Part shown: positions 28,301 to 37,349 of the stretch, piece by piece
Layout: each line of letters starts with the position of its first letter
Numbering within the stretch: position 1 is the first letter of the stretch
DNA from: Candidula unifasciata
Lineage: Eukaryota; Mollusca; Gastropoda; Stylommatophora; Geomitridae
Direction of reading: 5' to 3'
Length of the DNA stretch: 64,000 nucleotides
Assembly (NCBI GenBank): GCA_905116865.2
Contig: CAJHNH020000797.1
Span: 35,001 to 99,000, forward strand
The notes under the pieces: generated by a model
What the model was told of the DNA's origin: nothing
The model's database searches: none
What the model saw: the letters and a program-made list of their open reading frames with translations, nothing else
Made by a program: the position numbers and the translations under genes

Positions 28301-28401
28301 CTGGACAATTGTCCGCCAAAAACTGAACCCGTTTAGGTACGGTGTCTAGTCTGCTTAAAGACCCCACAATATTTTCCATGATCCTAAAGATATTTGAATT
28401 A
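7531..28401 (-). CDS. Gene A: paralogous acyl-CoA synthetase-like gene, exons 1-5 only, frameshift in exon 3
   Basis: Five minus-strand exons match gene B exons 1-5 in order, phase and (except exon 3) exact length. They carry the N-terminus MENIVGSLSRLD, ILLADGSDFY, the P-loop TSGSTGYSKLVPRTQ, GWTGGYPFTTF, and a variant A5 motif YASTE in place of YGSTE. Exon 3 is one base shorter than in gene B and cannot be kept in frame with any AG/GT choice I could find. I searched 1-7,530 by eye for minus-strand matches to exons 6-9 and saw none. The 3' half is therefore outside the window or deleted. Introns hold the 59-bp and 23-bp minisatellites, a hAT element and the two large LINEs. It could be a pseudogene or a functional gene with an assembly error. 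Confidence 0.8.
8733..9125 (-). CDS. Doubtful exon: possible type II membrane anchor, within a gene A intron/flank
   Basis: An ATG at 9,125 is preceded by 'gacaaaag', usable as an acceptor. It opens with MKATLHAVLFFSLCCVVFLV, which looks like a signal anchor (short basic N-terminus, then about 20 hydrophobic residues). The rest is low-complexity and hydrophobic (Phe/Leu/Ser) with no family I recognise. An exon ending near residue 40-45 would fit a Golgi-type enzyme start. A chance open frame through an AT-rich stretch is at least as likely. Confidence 0.15.
   Translation of the reverse strand: MKATLHAVLFFSLCCVVFLVMSIHNRLFPVLSINSNKNDLPGHVCCHGSSNVSLCITLSVFLFNLFFITVYSIFLLFMTSINDVHCLIIIWAIGSLHESVSFKISSLFFFFLICSGFFSTFFSKTKSQSL
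9328..9493 (+). ncRNA. Structured repeat, copy A
   Basis: First of three related copies of about 166 bp. The ends can pair (9,328-9,339 with 9,453-9,464, about 10 of 12 positions). An inner hairpin ACC..GAG/CTC..GGT, a second hairpin GCCCAC/GTGAGC (one mismatch) and CTAC/GTAG follow. The copy lies just upstream of the R2-like element. Homology starts abruptly at its first base and stops at 'ttcttattg'. Confidence 0.6.
9770..13000 (+). mobile_element. Decayed R2-like non-LTR retrotransposon (zinc finger - RT - zinc knuckle - restriction-like endonuclease)
   Basis: A single open frame is broken by many stops and shifts, but domains occur in R2-group order. A CCHH finger CTCGKRFTGLRGLRIHA lies at about 9,820-9,870. 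RT follows with GKSAPGPNGVPY (about 10,635), FRPISQLN (about 10,820), WLDLANAYGAV (about 11,015), AMGCTISPILFF (about 11,195) and the catalytic box FMDDT (about 11,320). The knuckle CPLCRAKKTLVHVLSAC is at about 12,315, with GRYTWRHN after it. The endonuclease region has ELTVPYEWRMDES (about 12,690) and AVEVGARG (about 12,815). R2-group elements nick a specific site and prime reverse transcription from it. The insertion lies in a non-ribosomal context here. Inactive. Confidence 0.85.
13231..13397 (+). ncRNA. Structured repeat, copy B
   Basis: GTGCAGCAGGAG (13,231-13,242) pairs with CTCCTGCTGTAC (13,357-13,368). Inside lie a hairpin with a GAG/CTC stem and a loop containing TCATGAA, a hairpin GCCCAC..GTGGGC with an inner CTCT/AGGAG, then GAAA, GTCGACGA and CTAC..GTAG. 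It sits about 230 bp 3' of the last endonuclease codons of the R2-like element, where its 3' UTR should be. It is abutted by a SINE head at about 13,404. Confidence 0.65.
13404..13455 (+). mobile_element. SINE head fragment (type 1)
   Basis: 'cgtggcttaggcgttgcgag' and 'gtccgactcgttat' match the 5' tRNA-like heads at 21,577 and 34,858. It is cut off after about 50 bp, where the RTE-like RT begins, giving a SINE-LINE junction. Confidence 0.6.
13455..14782 (+). mobile_element. RTE-like LINE, 5'-truncated, inactive
   Basis: Begins inside RT domain 1 (IPKNQKAVDCEDYRTI-like, with a shift). It runs in one frame from 13,650: ACFIDYKKAFDRV, RGVRQGCVLSPSLFNL, and the catalytic box reads YADH instead of YADD. 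Later come LYGTETWTMN, the RTE-type MWIYRRLGRISW, and, after a TGA at 14,505, GRTARGRQRYKWEDNI. It ends CACCTGAT(TGAT)n at 14,764-14,782; short-repeat tails are usual for RTE elements. The ORF is otherwise well preserved, so the insertion is fairly young. Confidence 0.9.
14978..15222 (-). CDS. Gene A exon 4
   Basis: 245 bp, phase 1 in and phase 0 out. The acceptor is ctgacag and the donor AAAG|GTACCA. It encodes GWTGGYPFTTFCLGEKRVLQ and ends ALICGGQPVTK. No stop or indel compared with gene B exon 4. The 23-bp minisatellite begins about 145 bp upstream in the adjoining intron. Confidence 0.92.
15368..17250. repeat. 23-bp minisatellite, about 80 copies
   Basis: Unit 'agtagaccttagcgatcacagtc' varies at the 'cctt/gctc/ccac/tctc' position and at 'cag/ccg'. 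A 3' section from about 16,840 is more degenerate and mixes 19-bp units lacking 'aca'. It fills the gene A intron upstream of exon 4. Confidence 0.97.
17260..20395. other. Gene A intron, unassigned
   Basis: Apart from the solo MITE arm, no feature could be named. A frame at 18,906-19,184 has no family marks. A poly-G run is near 19,184. The part 3' of exon 3 contains no tandem array. Confidence 0.4.
17995..18055 (+). repeat. Solo MITE arm
   Basis: 'acacaaacaatagattgcat' followed by 'catatttcgctgtatctcgt' matches the 38,681-38,761 arm. No partner arm was found nearby. Confidence 0.6.
20396..20648 (-). CDS. Gene A exon 3 (P-loop) with 1-bp deletion
   Basis: 253 bp against 254 in gene B. The single missing base lies between the 'acattt' and 'acagatctc' anchors at about 20,626-20,634, just inside the 5' end. 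The rest is open and carries DIHYVFSTSGSTGYSKLVPR and SGTSVFYCDRSLG with a GG|GTAAAT donor. From exon 2 (phase 2) the first codons run out of frame with the P-loop. The region downstream is well conserved, so the loss is recent or an assembly artefact. Confidence 0.88.
20704..20950. repeat. 38-bp minisatellite, 6-7 copies
   Basis: Unit starting 'agtgctacacaggggttccg' then 'acattgatgatctctcat'. It lies about 55 bp upstream of the gene A exon 3 acceptor. Confidence 0.95.
21577..21850 (+). mobile_element. tRNA-derived SINE (type 1), near full length
   Basis: The head 'cgtggcttaggcgttgtgag' with 'gtccgactcg' is followed by the conserved body 'acccagcctaaaatgggtac', 'ggggaagtaaagacagccgg', 'ctgaccacattacccacaga', then 'cctaaaggcgtgg' and a 'tttact' end. 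It lies about 70 bp 3' of gene A exon 2. Confidence 0.75.
21922..22130 (-). CDS. Gene A exon 2
   Basis: 209 bp, phase 0 in and phase 2 out. The acceptor is ctccacag and the donor GG|GTAGGT. It encodes ILLADGSDFYLSAKNSRSKG and ends VSRHSQ. It is a direct counterpart of gene B exon 2, with no stop or indel. Confidence 0.9.
22327..22358. repeat. (TA)n microsatellite
   Basis: About 16 units, about 200 bp upstream of the gene A exon 2 acceptor. Confidence 0.95.
22920..23929. repeat. Diverged part of the 59-bp minisatellite
   Basis: Units such as 'atgtatgagcagtaatgact' with 'ctagttgggtgtatgagtga'. An older first section from 22,940 is built on 'taacgtgtaagcgtggcatt'. It is heterogeneous compared with the section beyond the hAT insert. 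Confidence 0.93.
23938..24997. mobile_element. hAT-type DNA transposon remnant
   Basis: Terminal inverted repeats start TAGAGCTGTACCGAATAG and, at the other end, TGGAGCTGTTCCGAACATTC (reverse complement). The 5'-YARNG start fits hAT. The flanks CTTAGCAG (23,930-23,937) and ATTAGCAG (24,998-25,005) agree at 7 of 8 bases, the 8-bp target duplication of hAT. Subterminal regions are full of 'ttcgaatac/gtattcg' motifs. There is no transposase; the inside is a LINE fragment. Confidence 0.7.
24085..24730 (-). mobile_element. LINE 3' fragment nested in hAT element
   Basis: Minus strand: KCLSRNTKIKIFKTLIRSVF, then SETWGTTKGNEALLQIFENR, GEWRVRGDNEI, and RRPRGRPRRRCRDNVHTDLQ. The order fits the C-terminal tail of a CR1/L2-like RT. 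Several stops. Its sister is at 38,960-39,360. Confidence 0.65.
25000..27605. repeat. 59-bp minisatellite, homogeneous part, about 44 copies
   Basis: Unit starting 'tctagatgtaacatttatga' followed by 'gcagtaatgattctagttga' and 'gtctatgcgtggtaattcc'. Copies are nearly identical apart from CCTC/CCCC/CCCA at the junction and an occasional 'aattatt'. The 'aattatt' variant recurs at spacings of 2, 5 and 7 units, which indicates block duplication. It fills gene A intron 1. Confidence 0.97.
28086..28401 (-). CDS. Gene A exon 1 (coding from 28,379)
   Basis: The acceptor is actttcag (CAG at 28,404-28,402) and the ATG is at 28,379-28,377. The 98 codons end in LAGCTCMNGQ with the donor CAG|GTAAGT, phase 0. 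Gene B shares the start, but its last codons and donor are replaced. Use of an acceptor before the ATG implies a 5' untranslated exon upstream, which I cannot place. Confidence 0.9.
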
Positions 28402-28959
28402 CTGAAAGTAGAAATAATTTGCAAGTAAAGTCGTGTTAACGGAAGTAATCAGTAAAATATTAGTGACCGTCTTCCTCCTAACTGAGAATCGATTACTGGT
28501 TATTGCAGTTCTGTAGACATTACCACAAAAATTTGGTTTGTCGGTGTTTTATGATTATATAGAGTCTGAAGTTGATGGCATTGCGAAATCTATGGGGACA
28601 TTTAGTATTTCAAACAGTAATAAGATACGTTACATATAAAACCCAATTCCAGTCACGCGTTTACGTGCCTGGTTCAATATTCGAAAAATTATAATTGTCC
28701 AGACTAAAATCTGATATGAGGTAATGATGCAAACAGAACTAGCAGGTCAGACTGATAAATGTTTGTTGGTCCATGTGTTATGTAATGCTGCGTGTTGTCA
28801 CTGACACTGCATAATTCTAGTTCTACACAAACATAAGTAGGAGCCTTGCAATGAAGGTTTATCCCCCTTCCCTGTGTTTAATTGCAAGTGTTGGCTGGGG
28901 GAGGGGGGGGGGGGGTAGAACAAAGAGACTATTCACTAAAGAGTAACTGAAAGACAGAG

Positions 28960-29237
28960 AGAAAATTGGAAATGTCTCTTCCATGATTATTACTGACTAA
29001 GCGTACAGCTCTTTTGTGAAGTGCTTTAAGCCGTTTCTTGACTGAACTTGGACAGCCATCATATACTGTGGAGCAGTAGTCTAGATGCGTCTGAATATGG
29101 GATGTGTAAAATATCCTTCTGGTGTTTTCATCCAGAAAGTGTTTAATTTTTGCGAGCTGGTATACTTTTTAGCTGTTTGTTTCACTAGAGCTTGCACATG
29201 AGAAGTGAAGGTTAAATTTCTATCAATAATTACGCCT
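28960..29237 (-). mobile_element. LINE RT C-terminal fragment
   Basis: Minus strand, LGVIIDRNLTFTSHVQALVK then KTPEGYFTHP after a shift, and LKHF. This is the thumb/C-terminal pattern of CR1/L2/jockey-type RTs (LGVxxDxxLxFxxH). Its 5' side is directly fused to the CATA array, so the array interrupts or grew within the element. Confidence 0.6.
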
Positions 29238-29641
29238 AAACATACATACATACATACATACATACATACATACATACATACATACATACATACATACATA
29301 CATACATACATACATACATACATACATACATACATACATACATACATACGTACGTACGTACGTACGTACATACATACATACATACATACATACATGCATG
29401 CATGCATGCATGCATGCATGCATACATACATACATACATACATACATACATACATACATACATACATACATACATACATACATACATACATACATACATA
29501 CATACATACATACATACATACATACATACATACATACATACATACATACATACATACATACATACATACATACATACATACATACATACATACATACATA
29601 CATACATACATACATACATACATACATACATACATACATAC
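29238..29641. repeat. (CATA)n array of about 400 bp
   Basis: About 100 units with an internal CGTA block (about 29,347-29,367) and a CATG block (about 29,394-29,422). Open frames through it (His-Thr-Tyr-Ile or Met-Tyr-Val-Cys repeats) are artefacts. It lies upstream of gene A. Confidence 0.98.
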
Positions 29642-30629
29642 TATAACAAAACATATAACTTCTCGACAATGGAGATGTGCGGAGTGAATAACACATACAC
29701 CTATGTTGTCGTTGGTAACAGAGACAGCTAGATGGCTGATATTCTACTATGTGTAGGTTTATTGATAGTCTTCACTCGATCATCTCTCAGGGCTGATCAG
29801 ATATTAATGTCACAGAGATAGTCATTTATGACCGAGAAATTAAATTTAAAAAAAAAAAAAAAAAACTAGCTAAATTGTCACAAGCAAGCCAAAATGTACA
29901 GGAAAATTTTGACTATAAATAAACTAATAATTTTGACAATATATTAAGAAAATAGCTCAGTGACGTACCATTAATTAAACAACATACCGCACTAAAACAT
30001 AATAATTACTCATAATTAGTTTAATAGTTATGGAGGTTTTACTTTCATGAGATTTGATTGAAGTGCGTGTTTGCTACAATTATGATGCAATATTGATTTC
30101 TCCTTCTACTGGATATGTAAGAGATACTTCAGCAGAAATAGATATATTGTTGTGCAGGTGATTACAGAGTGGTTCAACATTTACAGAGGGCTGTCTAGGA
30201 AATACCATAGTGCACCTGGCATTTAGTACAACGTAAATAAGAAAACTTACTTGTCAGAAATAAATCGCAGCAATGACTGTCACAATTAATTGACAGTACT
30301 TACGGTCAATGTGAACTGCACGGGCAAGGAGGGGCGGGCGGGGTGGGGGGGGAGGGGGGGGGTTAATTGTCTGGGGTGTGGAATGGATCCAATAGAGGCG
30401 TTATTATTTATTCTAACATTTCCTGATGTGTTTCCGATTCGAAAGAAGTAGATTTTGTATACAGGCTTTTTTTTTTTTTTTTTGGTACAACGGGCGGCTG
30501 ACTACATGCACTGTAGTTAGTCTGCTTGTCTGTGCACATGTGAGTCTATTAGTATTTTTTTCTGTCTGTCTACCTTTAAGTGGTTTTTGTGTCTTTAATG
30601 TCTAACCGGTCGCTTTTACTTCCTAGGTA

Positions 30630-30720
30630 GTGCTAGACCTATTTGTACACGTCAGTCAGCACTCTGTGGGTCATGTGGTTAACATCACGACAGTCACCTT
30701 CACTTCCCAGATGGTTCAAC
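30630..30720 (-). mobile_element. SINE body fragment
   Basis: 'gtcagcactctgtgggtcat', 'gttaacatcacgacag' and 'cttcacttccca' are the reverse complement of the type 1 SINE body at 21,577-21,850. Confidence 0.55.
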
Positions 30721-31638
30721 ACCACCACACACACACACACACACAAAAGACACAACAAAACTCTTCTTTGGCTCCTGTTAACAGTGCGACGGCCATCTTC
30801 AACGCTCTGTTGCGCATGACCATAATGCTCAATCCTTACGACACGCACTGTTGGCATTGTAAAGGTTTCATTCTGTGCCCTTAAATTATATTCATGTTTC
30901 CTGCATACTGTTCCATGCAAATGACTTACAACTGCCTCTACTTAATTACTTGCCCTAGTATATGATTTAATCTTGCGCATGTAGCCGTAGTTAATTAGGG
31001 ATGTAACTCTTGTCTGGGTGAAGCCAGTGTTATACCTATACGAACTACCTGATTAAAGTTCAGAAAACGATTGTTAACCTTAGTAGTAAATGTCTCCTAA
31101 CCTCGTATCATGTGAGCAAATATATTGAACTATAGCGTATATTCACATGGTAACAAAATATGGAGGAGGTATCGACTCTGCTGCAGAAACTAATTGATGA
31201 CTTATCATTATGCTTGCACTTGAAAGAGGAGTCATTTGGATAAATGCGTTCATGTAAACTGAGATTGCGAATATACCAACGTGTAAAAGTTATTCAAGTG
31301 ACTCAACACAGAGTTTAGGGAACGTGTTTCACAATCCTTGAAGTACCAGAACTCGACTTCAGTGGCAGGCGATTTTGAACAGATCCGTTCGCGGGGCTTC
31401 TAGACAGTAGGGTGAGAATCACACCGTGGCAGCGATTAGGGCTTCACCATGTACAAATTCTGAAACCACAGCAGATGTAGACATCCACTATATCTCGCTT
31501 CCATTTTGAAAATGGCACTTTTGTCTTTATTTAGTTGTTATATTTCCTGGGCTGGCATATTCGGGTAGTTTCGGCGTTATCTTCAAAACTGCACACAATT
31601 GATAGACATGTTTCCAGAATTCTGAAGTCGATACTGCC

Positions 31639-32700
31639 ATGTCTGAGACATCTCAGGTAATTAGCGATGAAGTGATGATATATATCCACATCTGTCTCAA
31701 CATTGTAGCCCGTTTTGTCATCTCCGTCATTGGCATGGTTACCAACATCATCAACATGGTCATATTCTCAAAACTGGGCCTTAAAGACAGCATGAGCGTT
31801 GGTCTGTTTTCTCTCGCCTTGACCGACTTTCTAGTGACGGGTGTTCAATTGTCAAGTTGTGTGTTTTTCATACTGGACATTCTCTCTGTGGACATTGGCA
31901 CCGATGGCAGAGTGTTTGGTTACTGCACGCTGGGCTGGGCTATCATTGCTCTGTATGAAACATCGTGCTGGATCACCGCTATAGTATCTGTAGAGAGATG
32001 CTACTGTGTGGTCTCTCCGTTTACAGTCAAACAAGTTTTCACAAGGTACCGCTGTGTTATCACCGTTATGTTTATTTACCTCACACACATTGCTTTACAC
32101 GTCCCTGTCTACATGTATGAGAGAATGGTAATGGTTCAAATCCCAACAACTCCTGGAAATGACACAACGTCCGAGAAACCAGAAATCATGTTGAGGAGAC
32201 AAATTAATCAGAAAGTTCAGCTACTGGAATTTATCCTCGACATTTCTGCAGGAGTTGCTATGTGGCTCTTCTCCCAGGCAATCATCATCGTGTGCGCTGT
32301 TTGGATGGCTTACTCATTAGAAGCCTCTTCCCAAATCCGAGGCACTACCCGTTATACAATGCGAGATAAGACCAACAGTCAGCTGTCAACTCATTCTAAA
32401 CAGTCATCAAACTTATCTGATCGAGAGAGGCGACTGGTCAGAGTTGTTGTCTTCCTAGCGATAACTTTGACCTGCTGCAACCTACCCAAGCTGGTAACTA
32501 TTGTTCTCTACTACACATTTCCGGGTGCCAGTATCGGGACCGAGGAGAACCTCAGCACGTTGTTGTGGACTGTAGCACTAACGTTTGGATCCCTGGGCTG
32601 CAGCATGAGTTTTGTGGTGTATCTAAAACTGAACGCCAGCTTCAGGCGAACGTTTACCTGTATGTTCAAACTGAATGTTGATATTTCAAATAAAATGTAA
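31639..32700 (+). CDS. Intronless class A (rhodopsin-like) seven-transmembrane receptor
   Basis: An open frame of 353 codons, with no intron needed. Hydrophobic segments lie near residues 17-43, 53-75, 96-118, 138-160, 197-224, 266-291 and 305-328. Family marks are Asn36 in GMVTN (TM1), Asp63 in LALTDFL (TM2), and Cys96 at the start of TM3. The DRY position reads ERC (residues 119-121), TM6 has CCNLPK, and TM7 ends SFVVYLKLNASFRRTF in place of NPxxY. There is an N-glycosylation sequon NDTT at 174 in the second extracellular loop and a Ser/Thr-rich third inner loop (about 232-262). Intronless divergent receptors with SVERC are typical of the expanded orphan/chemosensory-type receptor families reported in gastropods. 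The ligand cannot be inferred. It sits between the two synthetase genes on the opposite strand; a peptide-receptor role is equally possible. Confidence 0.92.
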   Translation: MSETSQVISDEVMIYIHICLNIVARFVISVIGMVTNIINMVIFSKLGLKDSMSVGLFSLALTDFLVTGVQLSSCVFFILDILSVDIGTDGRVFGYCTLGWAIIALYETSCWITAIVSVERCYCVVSPFTVKQVFTRYRCVITVMFIYLTHIALHVPVYMYERMVMVQIPTTPGNDTTSEKPEIMLRRQINQKVQLLEFILDISAGVAMWLFSQAIIIVCAVWMAYSLEASSQIRGTTRYTMRDKTNSQLSTHSKQSSNLSDRERRLVRVVVFLAITLTCCNLPKLVTIVLYYTFPGASIGTEENLSTLLWTVALTFGSLGCSMSFVVYLKLNASFRRTFTCMFKLNVDISNKM

Positions 32701-33169
32701 CTTTTTCCATCTCCAGCATCTTGAGTTTTAGCGCTGACAGGAAACAGGTTCATACATAACTGGCGACCAGCCAATTCTACGTGTAGGGTTCATGTATATC
32801 TGAGTTGAATGTGCACATCTCGAATACAATAATCTGCACAATTTCACAGTCCACATGCCTGGCATACAAACCTTTCCAACTGTCTCTACACAAACACATT
32901 TACAGCTCTGAACATTAACTTCAGTTACAAATGAGCTCGCCAGTTCAGGCTGAATGTGAACATTTTATTTGTGGAAATGTGGCTTATAGTGCTCTCGGTG
33001 AGTTCAAGTATTTCCAAAGCATGAAAACAATTGCTGAATGAAATCTCATGGCTCCTCATCGCGTTCCTGCCGTACTCTGCAGTGTCCAGATACGTGTAGA
33101 CAGCAAGAGAGTTCTTGTTTATGTTCTCTGTGTCTGAGAATTCGCGTGGCCTGTGCTATCACCTCTTTC
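32701..33169. other. Receptor 3' flank
   Basis: No gene seen. A clear polyadenylation signal is not obvious; an AATAAA overlaps the last receptor codons. Confidence 0.35.
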
Positions 33170-33520
33170 TTTGGGCTATCACCACCATCATTCGTTTGTC
33201 CTATCATCTCTATCATTCGTTTGTCTTATCACCTCTATCTGTCATTTGTGCTATCACCTCTATAATTCGTTTGTCCTATCACCTCTGTCTGTCATTTGTG
33301 CTATCACATCTATCATTCGTTTGTCCTATCACCTCTATCTGTCATTTGCCCTATCACCTCTATCATTCGTTTGTGCTATCACCTCTATCTATCGTTTGTG
33401 CTATCACCTCTGTCATTCGTTTGTCCTTCACCTCTATCTATCGTTTGTGCTATCACCTCTATCTGTCGTTTGTGTTATCACCGCTATCTGTCATTTGTGC
33501 TGTCACCTCTATCTGTCGCT
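33170..33520. repeat. 27-bp minisatellite, about 13 copies
   Basis: Unit 'tcattcgtttgtcctatcac' plus 'ctctatc', alternating Ctg/Cat variants. Because 27 is a multiple of 3, several long frames stay open through it. It lies downstream of the receptor gene. Confidence 0.93.
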
Positions 33521-34857
33521 TACATGATCGGTGTCTCTCTGTTGATATTCACTTGGTATGAATTGTATTACTCGCTGAAGTATGATGTCTGCTGGCAGCC
33601 GAGTTTGATGGTCGAACCATTGCTCGTTGTAGTGAAGTCTATAAAGACAAACTCAAGCGAACAAAGATCTATATTGTTTTATTTCATTTATTGACACATG
33701 AAAACATTTGATGAGATGAAACATAAAGAAAAAAAAAGGTGTGGAAAAACATAACAAGCGCTCATTTTTTTCTTTTAAAAAAAAACTATAAGTTGTACCC
33801 CACCAGGACACCACACGCGCAATAAAAACCCAGTGACACAAAGTGCCACCATGCGAATAAGGTTCACTCGTGGAGAGGTCCCAGAAACAGCTTTCAGCCG
33901 TTAGACCACATTTATGGCCCGGCTTTATTCAGGGCCCCTGCAAAAGCCAGTGTGTGGCTTTAAATAAAAATAAAATGTAGCGAGAAACGTCACTAGTGAT
34001 AGTAATGGTTGTTGCTTTGATCCACACATAACAGGCGCACATCCAGTCGCAGAACTCAGATATTTATAGGAAACAGCCGTACTTTTAACAGAATGATAGA
34101 GTAACAACAGTTAATTATGTCCGTCAGAATACATAATGAAGTTCAAAATTTTTCTTAATTTTAGAGTGTAAAATCCCACTAAAGTATTGTCTACTGAGTA
34201 AAACATGACGAAAAAATTAAAAAGTTTGAAACTATGAATTTCACTAATCAGTAATAAACAGCAATACAAATTTATCAACCAGAAATTAGGTTGCTTACTT
34301 CAGTAATTAACTGGTTAAAAAGAAAGAGGAACCGACGGCGCGTCGTCAGCAAACATACTAAAGTACAAATCCCGAGAAGAAAATACGAGATTTCGAACTG
34401 AAATGTTAAAGGAAGATTCTGACATCATCATTGTAAGATAAAAGGAAGAATATTGACATAGTTATGAATTACTAGGGAAAAACGAGCTGAAAAGCAGTAT
34501 CTTTTCTTTTAAAGTGAAATACTTCTAACACATCAAAATCTCTTAGGGTTTTGAAGAAATCAGTCATGAACAATATGGCTCCTGGTGAAAGATAAAGAGG
34601 GCTTACAGGCCTGATGTTGGACAGAGATGTCTAGGACACCCTAGACTTGAATATTTATGGCGGGTGGGGAGGAGGGTGGGGGTGACAGCTGACAAAGTGA
34701 CCATTCGGTGAGCTGTGTTGAGAGTGACGTCCCAAAAGAGAAATCGGAGCAGGAAAAGACAACAGATTCAGTTTAAACAACTGATGTCAGAGAATAAACA
34801 CATTCGTTTGCGACAGGGACAGAGACAACTCGCGTGCCGTTATTATTGACTACAATC
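33521..34857. other. Unassigned intergenic sequence
   Basis: A-rich and T-rich stretches and a G-rich patch near 34,660. No coding signal. Confidence 0.4.
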
Positions 34858-35080
34858 ATCTGGCTTAGGCGTTGCCAGTCCGAATCGTCATTAATCATAT
34901 GCTGGTTGTGTGGATTTTAATAAAAGTAAAGAGTGTCGCAGGTCGACCCAGCCTAAAATAGGTACCGGATGGCTGTCCTGGGGAAGTTAAGACCGCCGGC
35001 ATAATTGACCACATACCCACCTAGTGCAGATGGTCTGTAAAAATATGGGTGCTCTTCCCATATTTCCAATGCGCCCGACG
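34858..35080 (+). mobile_element. SINE (type 1)
   Basis: Head 'ggcttaggcgttgccagtcc', then the body 'cgacccagcctaaaataggt', 'aagaccgccggcata', 'gaccacatacccacctagtg' and 'gtgctcttcccatatttcca'. Same layout as 21,577-21,850. Confidence 0.75.
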
Positions 35081-35379
35081 CTTGTTATATAAGAATAATT
35101 AATTAAAATAATTCAGCAACGTAGAGAATCAAAGAGTTGCTGAGAGGGAACATTTGGCAGGGATGATTGCAAGTGTAGCACAGCTCTCCTCTTCGTTGCG
35201 TATGTTGATGTCACACCCAGGTTCGTCTTTAAGTTTGCTACAGGAGGAGTCGATTGGAAGATTATAGACGAGGATAAAGATGGCCGTGTCGATAGTTGCG
35301 ATGATGATGATGATGTCTTGCTAGCTGCATGCTTCTTACGTAACTTTGCTTGCATAATAAGGTGCCTGGAAACAACTAT

Positions 35380-36040
35380 TCTTGTCTATACTGTCTTTAT
35401 TGTGATACTCCAACAATGTCACAAATAACATCAATGATATTCTGAATAGCGCTAAGTTATCTCTATGGCTAAATACTCGTAGGTTCGCGTTGTGTTCTTC
35501 TTCTTTAGTTACTTTGTTAAACTGGTTCTAGTGTCTCTAACTGCCACCTAGCTTCTAGTACTGTTGGTACTAACGGCTTGATCTCTGTAGTGTTCCTAAC
35601 GTGACTCTGTTGACCATGAATCCATGTATATCTTGTGTGTCGTCTCTGTAGCTTGATGTCTCGTTTCATGTCTGCTCTCCAGTGACTGTCTTCGAGGTTC
35701 AATATGAACGGCTGCTCTGCTTCCAGTGTTGAGCTGGCATCAAGGATCATTGAGACTAGTCGCTCGTCCTCTGAGTGTCAACGACTGAAGGCTTCTAGTG
35801 TTGGGCTAACATCTCTACCACTGAAGGCTGTCTTGAGAGCCCATGTGACTGGTCTCTCCCTTCTTGAGTCTTGTGGACTGAAGAATTGTTAAAGTGCTTT
35901 GTTACTCGCTATTTATACTTGGATGCTGGAATGCTAGATATTTGTTCTCTTCTCGCTTTGTCTGCTTCTAGAATATTCTAGTACACCTCAACTTGTTTAC
36001 TAGGTAGGTTCTCACGTGGGATTTTCTAAAAATATCTCGA
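35380..36040 (-). mobile_element. Possible solo LTR or promoter-like block
   Basis: Read on the minus strand, a TATAAATAGCGAG box lies at about 35,910. About 500 bp later comes AATAAAG (about 35,400), an LTR-like spacing of promoter and poly(A) signal. Beyond it an 80-codon Ser-rich frame starts at 35,355. No flanking duplicate LTR, primer-binding site or pol was seen, so the call is tentative. Confidence 0.25.
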
Positions 36041-36934
36041 TTGCATCAGATTGCATCATCCTATTCTACACAAATATGGTAGTTAAACTGACAACTGACA
36101 TCAATAGAAGCTTCGAGGAAAACAAGTGCAATTGCGTTTGCTTTGATAGGGCACGACAACAAAGTATTTACTAGTACGACAGGGTTGGGTCACATGATGA
36201 AAAGAATGCATTTCAAAACTTATAGATAGAAGGCCAAGGCCAGACAACATCAGTTTGATGTCAATTGCTTGTTTTGGCGAAAAAAAGAAGATTCTGGAAA
36301 AGGGAATGTCAAGGTTACCAAGACTTGTTGATTTTCATCCCCTCATAACTTTGTGCCTTTTAACAAATAAGCTATGACTTAATAACTCTGCTACACAAGA
36401 TTAGAACAATTTTACACATAGACGAATAATATCAAGAGGTTAGGTTGCAGGAGTCTGTATGAATGTGCAATGAAGAGCTTCATAACGGTCTATGTAAACT
36501 CTTCATAATAGATATTTTATAGAGAAAAAAAAATACTTGGTGATGATATGTTTTGGTATTGAATGAGCTCCTGAAATATAAACTAACACTCGCAACTTAC
36601 AGACAACTATATCACAACACGCAACAGTGCGATCGTTCAAATTCTTTAAATGCCCAGGCAAGAGAGATAACTATCAAAGCACATGCATCAGTATAATATA
36701 TTCGAGGTCTGAAATACTTAGTGATAACTATCTAAATCTGCTTCATCTCCACCAGCATTCTCAGCCCGCGAGGTTTTAGGCAACAGATAACACCCGCCTC
36801 CATTTAACACTATAACTGACTTTCTCTTTCACTTGGGTGACTTAAGTGCCCTTGAACTATCTCTCTAGAACTTCATCAGAGTGGTCGAGGTGTGAAAGTG
36901 AGTGAGGCACGGCTGCATTTCTCAACATACTTTT

Positions 36935-36938
<4 letters not shown>
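36041..36938. other. Unassigned intergenic sequence
   Basis: AT-rich, no named repeat or frame with family features. Confidence 0.4.

Positions 36939-37001
<63 letters not shown>
36939..37001. repeat. (TA)n microsatellite
   Basis: About 31 units, uninterrupted. Confidence 0.97.
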
Positions 37002-37004
<3 letters not shown>

Positions 37005-37349
37005 GATAAGATACTGAGAAATGTCTAAATGGTCTTGTGACACAGTTATGATCTGCTCCAAACATAGCCATGCACATAACACAATCCTGGTTCCGACCAG
37101 TGTTTAGGCAACAGAACATCTCATCTGTCCAAGAACACAGTGAAGATCAAAACCTGTTCTTCAGTTTAAACAGGACAAAAGTGTCCACTAAAAACTGACT
37201 CATCTACAAATTACAAAAAAAAAAAAAAATTATGACAAAATTGAAAATGCCTCTAATTGTGAATAGCTAGGGTCTGTAACAACAGCAGCAGAGACTGTCC
37301 AACAGATGCCAAAAGGAAGATGGCTATAGCAATGCTAAGATTAAAGGAC

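Noticed and set aside
29081..29731. Long Met-Tyr-Val-Cys and His-Thr-Tyr-Ile frames
   Set aside because: Translations of the CATA array; frames exist on both strands at once.
33115..33694. Plus-strand frames of up to 148 codons after the receptor
   Set aside because: They run through the 27-bp minisatellite and stay open in three frames because the unit length is divisible by three.
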